From contig NC_092628.1 of NCBI RefSeq assembly GCF_039555335.1, positions 77,874,713 through 77,938,712 of the forward strand: 64,000 nt of DNA, given 5' to 3'. Below the pieces are notes generated by a model. That model saw only the letters and a program-made list of their open reading frames with translations, had not been told where the DNA came from and ran no database searches. The stretch is from Amphiura filiformis (taxonomy: Eukaryota > Echinodermata > Ophiuroidea > Amphilepidida > Amphiuridae). Both the position numbers and the translations under genes were made by a program. Shown here in pieces: positions 58,137-64,000 of this stretch (position 1 is the first letter of the stretch; each line of letters starts with the position of its first letter).

Positions 58137-58787
58137 GGAGTGACCAATCAATGCACTGGCACTGTTGTCCCTTGGTTCCCAGGTGAGATTTTCATATCAG
58201 ATGGTAGACTTTTCATCCCAGCTACATACAAATACGTATAGCATTAGATGTATAAAGTCTATACCTATACTTAGGCCTACCTAGTTTACTTCGAAGACTG
58301 TTAAATGTAAAAAAATCATTTTCTAACTCTCCACACTGGATGGAAAATATAATGTCATAACCTATGAGTAGAAACTGGTCGTATGCTCTTTTACCTGGAA
58401 TGACAATGAAATATGACTATAATTATGGGCGTTTTTGATGAGGGTCTTCCCTTAACATGCTTAATAAGAAATAAATATCTATAGGAATTCTAATATTGAT
58501 GTTTGTTTCAGAAATTAATATTTGAATTGCTAATGATTAAACTAAAAAGTTGGCAAAGTTTAATATTTTAACCCAATCGAGCATCGCATAGAATCGTGTA
58601 ATTGCCTGGCGAGTAATGCCTCACGCTCTATGGACTTCAACAATATGATAATAATTAATATACTACCAGGTCATGCATTAATGATTCACAAGTTCAAGTA
58701 TACGTCGTACTACGAGCTGCACATTACACGTGTATTATTCGATAACAAAATAATATCAACAGTAAAACAACAGACAAGAGTGACAAA

Positions 58788-58895
58788 ATGGATGACGATT
58801 TGATTAATCCTGTATTGAATATGATAGGCATGGTTGGTACTATTATTGTGTTCTTCCTTATCTACGTTTTCATGCCTAACCCTGAGCCATTAAAG
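58788..58895 (+). CDS. SQLE-like exon 1: membrane anchor
   Basis: 36 codons ending NPEPLK, donor gtaggt, phase 0. The hydrophobic core is NMIGMVGTIIVFFLIYVFM. It ends cleanly before the FAD domain. Confidence 0.7.
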
Positions 58896-61800
58896 GTAGG
58901 TGCAGGTAATGCATGTGTATGTCAAAAGTACATATAGTCACACGGAGGTATATATACATGTATATATGTATATATGTGGAAATATATATACTTTAGTATA
59001 TGATGTGTCATGCACAACCACGAAAAAAAAGTGTCGAAAACATATGCCTTATATAGGTAACATTTAAGTTCGGAGAAAATATGAAGAGCTTATTTCCAAA
59101 CCATGTTAAGTCCACAAACACATGTATCTGATTTACCTGTGGGATAGGTGGGTTATAATGCTATATAGCCTTATAGGTTAATATAATTTCAGTTGGATGC
59201 ACCATTACAAAGCAAACAGTGGATGGATACACAGTAATAATACTGTGTGAAATCTTTGTTTTCCAAATGAGAACAATAGTCTGCACTTGTATGGTAGAAC
59301 TCATTATTGATAATGTCAAACTTGTCGAAGTAATTGTGATTGTATCACACAATGAGACACATGTGGTTTTGTACTTAACACGGTTTGGAAATAAGCTCTT
59401 CATATACAGATTTGATTTTGATCATCAAAGTTGATCGAAGTCCAATGTACGTAATCTAGTAAGATGCTCATGACGCATAGAATTAGACTTCTATCGGACT
59501 CGATTTCATGAACATTATCACCATTAAACACCAAAATGATATAGGCTAATAATGATAATTTATCAATCGCACAATTCAAATTCTTATAAGACGCCTTAGG
59601 CGCAAAAAACCCCAACAACCAAAAAAAAAAAAAAAAAAAAAAAAAACCACACACACAAAAAAATAAATAAAATAAGATAAACAAAACAAAACAAAAACAA
59701 ACAAAAAAGAAACTATGAAAAATATCTTACCATATACCATAAGCCTATCATGGACGTTTTATTACATTTTTTATACACAGCGAAATCGTTGTAAATTTTC
59801 TATCAGTGATCCTGAAGTCATTATCATTGGAGCGGGAATAACAGGCACATCTTTAGCAGCAGCATTTGGCAAACATGGAAGACGAGTTGTCGTGATAGAA
59901 CGGGACGTGTATTTGGATGATGCTGAGGCGGATATCAATGAAGATCCGGGTGATTGTTTATTTCCTAGCGGGATCAAGGCTTTAGAGGATATGATGGATC
60001 TAGGTAATCAACGGTTGAATTGAAAAGTTGAAGATGCTAAATAAATTTTCACTTATCTTGTCAATATTTAAAAGCTCTCCAAAGCAGAATATTATATATT
60101 CTAGTTTCCTAATTCTTATTCATAATAGCCATTTATTTCCCTTTAGCAACTCTATAATATTCAGGGAGTGTTATTACTTTCCCGGGTTACTTTCCAAAAA
60201 TATCTGACCCTTGTATCGCTAAAAGTGTAACGCACTTATTATTTCAGATGTTCTGAAGGACTGTCATAGTATACCATTGAATGGCTTCTTATTTATTGAC
60301 CACCAGACCAAGGAGGAGACCAAAGTAGATTTTGCAACCCCTGGAAAGACTGTTCCATACAGGAGTCTTCTAAAGGCGTTGAGAAAACATGCTGCAACGC
60401 ATCCTACGTGAGTGTTCACTTAGTCATGGTTTTGTCAGTTCAAAAAAGTGAAGTATTGTATTAAAAAATTTCTTTGAATTTTATCAGGATTTTAACAATG
60501 CATCTTTCATCGAAAATGTCATTCCAATTTCCTTTGGCTTATAAATGAAAGCGGCAGTGGTGGAGTGCCCTGTTATGCATGTGAGCCATCCAATTGGGAC
60601 ACCCATCACGAACTGGCTCTTTTTCACTTCGATCGGGTCCACGTGACGTCCTACAAATAATGTCCTAAGTAATAAGGAAAGAAAACGTGTTTTTTAACTA
60701 TTATACTTCTGTTAGGGAACAAACCAAAAGATCGATGACGTCCTATAAACGAAACTAGTTTTGTTTAGGGGGGAGGGGGTAAAAATACTCGATTACGTTT
60801 GTACAAAACAATGAAAACATCGGTCTGAATAACGTGTCATTATAATTATTATGTCAAAATTTTCAACATTTCATTGTTACGTTTCTGGCAGGGAGGGAGG
60901 GGGTCGGCTGAGAAACGAAACTAGTTACGTTCATAGGACGTCATCGATCTTTTGGTTTGTTCCCTTACTACCTTAGATTTTGAACTCGACATTAATTGTC
61001 GAGATGTAGTGCTGCAAAGGAAAGGAAACACGGGCCAAAACCCGATCCTTATTTTATTAGCATCGAGTTTTCATGTACATGTATATACGTGTGTTTTTAC
61101 CGTGTTACAGGGTTAAATTCATTGAAGGTGTTGGTACAAAGCTATTGGAAGAAAATGAGCGTGTTGTTGGAGTAAAATATCGATTAACCAATTTACAGGA
61201 GTTACAGGTAGGTCTAAATAAATTAAAAACAAGAAGGTGTATCATGAAGTCTTCAATACTTAAATTCGAGGCGAAAACACCCCCCCCCCCCCACACCCAA
61301 AAGTCAAAGAACTAGAAAGCATTAAATCCAACGCCATCAATCAAAATACGTAAATATGTGACGTGTCAAAAGCAGACACTTTTGGGCAGGATCGTAAATG
61401 GAGAAATAGCCAAAAATCTGCCCGGGGGTAATTTTTTCACAATTTGTGTTTTTTGCGAATTTGTGATGTTATCAATGTTAAAAATATTGTCTGATAGTTT
61501 CAGACCGGAATATAACTGCCATCTTGTATTTTTTAGCCATTTTTCAAGGAAATTCCTATTCTCAACATTGGCAATAATATTTTTAAAGGCCGATATCTCA
61601 ATTTCCAATTTTATAATACCATAACTTACGAACTCAATATCTTCGCTTAGGAATGTCCGATTTCATAGGGGAAACGGCGTTGTGGAGCAAAATATCTCTA
61701 CAATTAAAAACCTCAAAATTGATAACCCGCCCAAAAGTGTCTGCTTTTGACATGACACGTCACATATCTTCCATCAGTCACCACCTACCATGTCTACCCT

Positions 61801-63625
61801 GTTCTGAAATAATTTCTTGATCAGTTATCATGTCAAAGCTGGATGAAGATAACCTTCAATCCTCAAAATAAGTCTTGGAACGCTTGCGTTTAAATCTGTC
61901 ACCCTTCTCCCCCGTGCAATGTTGAGAAATGCCAATGTCTCCAGCGGTTTCCCAATGTGTTCAAACATTGGGAGGAGGGGAAGGGTAAAACATTGTTGTA
62001 GATGTCATGTTTGTTCCCAAGTACAATATACGTTATTTCCATGATCATTAGAAATTCTGCTCAGAATTTCGACAGAATATGCTTAGCGTTCCAAGTACTT
62101 TTTTTCGACGATTGTAGATGATTATATGATTTCTTCATTGGTACCTTCCGCGATTTCGATCATACAATTATTTTTATATTAGCATGGGAAACCGAAAGCA
62201 TAAAAAAGTGATTGCATATGACCAATGACCAATCCGACAATTCCTTCTTGATTGCGCGCAATGTTTGTGGGTTATTATCTTGTATTTCTGTTTGCTATAT
62301 ATAGTTCATACGTTTTTTTCTTTCTATTTTACTTGCATATTGTTACGAGTCGTACTTGACTCAAGGCCAAAATCAGCTTTTACCCGATCTCACACGAATA
62401 CACAACACAAATACACTTGTTTGATTAAGCTAACAAAATCTAAGTCTTTAATTGAAAGCAAGTTATGATTGGTACAATATATGACAACAAGTGCACATAC
62501 ACAATAATCAAATATAATCACTCTTTAACTATTTAGTACTTAGCCAGCATTCTTCTTGTTGGTGACCATAAAGAGTTCTTTCAATGTTCTGGACGGCTGA
62601 TGTATATACTCATTCTCTTGCCCTGCGAAAATCAGCGAAGTCCTTTGTACACTTGTATTGATAAATATCTTTGCGAATAAAATCCTCACACAAAAATGAC
62701 GTTGCTTTCTCCAAACTCTTATCTCCTTGCGCTGTTCTCCAAACGCTTAAATCCGTGCGATGCTTTCTCCACACTTAACTCCTTGCACTGCTTTCTCCAA
62801 AGTTAACTCCTTGCGCTGCTTTCTCCAAAATTGGTGCTATTTTCACCTTTCACACAATATCTTCAGGAAGCAGGACTGCGATGCAGTTGTACCCACTTAC
62901 GTATATTGACAGTTGCGTTGAATCAAAAAACCATAGATCATCATATTTAGATAATCTATGCATAAACCAGACTTCAGCAAGTCGACAGAAGAATATATAT
63001 TCCTTTCTTGGACGAAGTACGCTCTTTGACGTATTGTAGATCTTCTCCGACAACACTGGCAGGCAGTAGTACATTAACTACAAAATATATTTCTGGTTTG
63101 CAATTTCCTTTCTTTGAAGGAATTGGACTGTAAGCATGTTAGCTAGCTAGCCCAGATCAACACTATAAACTGTCTCAATGATAAAGGCTATTGCAGTCAT
63201 AATAAAGAAACTATTGCATGATTATACAGGTAACTTCCCCTATTTCATGAAATACACTTATACAGGGTACATCACAATATAAATAATTTAAATGTAATTA
63301 ATTGTACACCGTTTTTATTCTTCACCATGTCAGGTACTACGCGCTCCTCTCACTGTTGTATGCGATGGTTTGAAATCAGAACTTCGGAAAGACTTTACAA
63401 ATTCTAATGACACTGTTACAGATGCTTACGTTGTAAAAATCAAACTTGAACACTTTGTACCTCAACAAGAATTTTATCGAGAGATTCGTCTAGGGCTTCC
63501 TTTTGCACAAACTATTCTGGAAATGCTAGATGCAGAAACGTCCATTTTGCAACTAATAATTGAAGATAAACCACCCGATGATATCGGCTATTTTCTAAAA
63601 CATAAAGCCGCACCTACTCTTCCAG
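58788..63625 (+). CDS. Squalene-monooxygenase-like FAD enzyme, 5' five exons (partial)
   Basis: Squalene monooxygenase, an ER-membrane flavoprotein, epoxidises squalene to 2,3-oxidosqualene in sterol synthesis. Exons 58788-58895, 59781-60003, 60248-60407, 61111-61207 and 63334-63625 splice in frame to 293 residues and continue past the window. Residues 12-30 form a single membrane segment. The FAD-binding Rossmann motif IIIGAGITG is at about 50-58, VVVIERD ends the second strand at 72-78, and the DG motif VVCDGLKSELRK is at about 204-215, as in the SQLE family. The family's GELLQPGG equivalent reads GDCLFPSG (93-100), and VLKDCHSIPLNGFLFID matches the region after it. It is therefore divergent; it may be a paralogue with another substrate. 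ATG context is ACAAAATGG. The receptor gene is divergent, 1.5 kb away. Confidence 0.8.
59621..59712. repeat. A-rich simple repeat in SQLE-like intron 1
   Basis: A run of about 27 A, then CACACACA and AAACA-type repeats. It sits 70 bp before exon 2. Confidence 0.8.
59781..60003 (+). CDS. SQLE-like exon 2: FAD-binding motif
   Basis: Acceptor TTATACACAG, donor gtaatc, phase 1 at its end. Encodes SDPEVIIIGAGITGTSLAAA, then FGKHGRRVVVIERD, then DPGDCLFPSGIKALEDMMDL. Confidence 0.9.
60248..60407 (+). CDS. SQLE-like exon 3
   Basis: Acceptor TTATTTCAG, donor gtgagt. Encodes DVLKDCHSIPLNGFLFIDHQ, then KVDFATPGKTVPYRSLLKAL, then RKHAATHP, the conserved stretch leading to the second part of the FAD domain. 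Confidence 0.88.
60715..60964. mobile_element. Harbinger-like MITE, 250 bp, TTA duplication
   Basis: TTA at 60712-60714 and 60965-60967. Ends GGGAACAAACCAAAAGATCG in both orientations; arms continue through ATGACGTCCTAT(A/G)AACG and AACTAGT to about 54 bp. TWA target sites are the PIF/Harbinger habit. It lies in intron 3. Confidence 0.85.
61111..61207 (+). CDS. SQLE-like exon 4
   Basis: Acceptor CCGTGTTACAG, donor gtaggt. Encodes VKFIEGVGTKLLEENERVVG, then VKYRLTNLQELQ, matching the 'VKFIEGVV..LLEE...V.GV.Y' segment of squalene monooxygenases. Ends in phase 0. Confidence 0.9.
61354..61766. mobile_element. MITE-like inverted-repeat element in intron 4
   Basis: ATATGTGACGTGTC-AAAAGCAGACACTTTTGGGC at the left (given in two parts: ATATGTGACGTGTC, AAAAGCAGACACTTTTGGGC), and the same on the minus strand at the right with an extra ATGTC. 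The interior piece at about 61589-61665 recurs at 14830-14920. Target duplication is not clear. Confidence 0.75.
61869..62117 (+). mobile_element. Diverged solitary copy of the array spacer element
   Basis: AAGTCTTGGAACGCTTGCGT, then CCCGTGCAATGTTGAGAAAT, then TGTTGTAGATGTCATGTTTG, ending CGATTGTAG, follow the same order as the 275-bp spacers at 23118-39350 with about 85% similarity by eye. No palindromic unit or tRNA-like sequence accompanies it, so the spacer exists independently as a MITE-type element. Confidence 0.85.
62698..62832. repeat. Minisatellite, 28-33 bp period, about five copies
   Basis: Variants of AACTCCTTGCGCTGCTTTCT CCAAA repeat (CTCCTTGCGCTGTTCTCCAA, ATCCGTGCGATGCTTTCTCC, AACTCCTTGCACTGCTTTCT, AACTCCTTGCGCTGCTTTCT). 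It lies in the last visible intron of the SQLE-like gene. Confidence 0.75.
63334..63625 (+). CDS. SQLE-like exon 5
   Basis: Acceptor CACCATGTCAG, donor gtaatt, phase 1 at its end. Encodes VLRAPLTVVCDGLKSELRKD, then VTDAYVVKIKLEH and FVPQQEFYREIRLGLPFAQT, ending KHKAAPTLPG. APLTVVCDGL is the family's second FAD-contact (DG) motif; the part after it is more divergent. Confidence 0.88.
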
Positions 63626-64000
63626 GTAATTGATAATATCTATTTCAAATGTAAAACTTTTCTAAAGGAAGTATTTTTAGGCACTCTACATTCAATGACC
63701 CCCGTTTGTTAGGCACCTTATACCGAGTCTGTAATAACCTCTTTTTTCGAAAGTTTACACCAAATGTGCGCATTATTTACTCGCTTCGCGCGCATCGCAT
63801 TTTGAACAAATTTAACATTTTTGGGGCAATTTTAGCTTCAATATTTTTTGCAAACGTTTGCACATTCCAAGAAAGTTATTTTCACTGTCAATGACACCCA
63901 ATGTTCAGCAATTCCGCACTGAATTTCTAAGGAGCCCACCTCCTTTTTTCGAAAAGAAAAAACTCATATACCGAAAGACCCCTAGTATCGTACTTCCCCC
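63626..64000 (+). other. Start of the next intron of the SQLE-like gene
   Basis: No exon is recognised before the window ends. A repeat-like phrase (TTCGCGCGCATCGC) lies at about 63784. Confidence 0.4.

Noticed and set aside
59400-59684. 94-residue minus frame with a run of phenylalanines
   Set aside because: Translation of the A-rich simple repeat in SQLE-like intron 1.

Overview
This is AT-rich, intron-containing, transposon-dense eukaryotic DNA from an animal. The two recognisable genes (a nicotinic acetylcholine receptor subunit and a squalene-epoxidase-like flavoprotein), the CR1/L2-type and RTE-like LINE remnants, and the many short inverted-repeat elements fit a marine invertebrate, possibly a deuterostome such as an echinoderm or hemichordate. 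That placement is inferred from style, not from a search.

Layout. From 1 to 8.6 kb there is no gene, only short DNA-transposon derivatives (five TIR elements or fragments) and degenerate tandem repeats. From 8.6 to 16.2 kb there are two related CR1/L2-type LINEs in opposite orientations. The first is nearly full length but lacks the GDFN motif of its endonuclease and has a frameshift. The second is 5' truncated, internally deleted and apparently split by a later insertion. At 17.1-17.8 kb (minus) lies a two-exon signal-peptide module that is a paralogue of the start of the receptor gene at 56.7-57.3 kb; no downstream exons follow it. A different LINE remnant sits at 18.2-18.8 kb.

The centre, 23118-39350, is a 16.2-kb composite array: five units of about 2.9-3.1 kb, each a large imperfect palindrome, separated by 272-278-bp inverted-repeat spacers (one spacer is missing). 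Each unit carries three tRNA-like sequences with good Pol III A and B boxes and T-run terminators (15 in all), 199-bp subrepeats and a 196-bp hairpin. The array begins and ends with inverted copies of one terminal motif flanked by TAA, so the block may have inserted or grown as one element. A diverged copy of the spacer lies at 61.9 kb, and a diverged 0.6-kb inverted repeat flanks the array. This is the most unusual structure in the window.

From 41.2 to 57.3 kb (minus) lies an alpha-type nicotinic receptor gene whose exon phases fit together except for one expected exon of about 140 bp that I could not find. Its introns hold several MITEs, a hammerhead-ribozyme-like motif, a 127-bp tandem duplication and an RTE-like LINE. 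From 58.8 kb to the end of the window (plus) are the first five exons of a divergent squalene-monooxygenase-like gene that runs off the edge. The two genes are divergently transcribed about 1.5 kb apart.

Most other open frames appear to be chance or lie inside repeats. Homopolymer-length differences between array units suggest that some small indels may be sequencing error.
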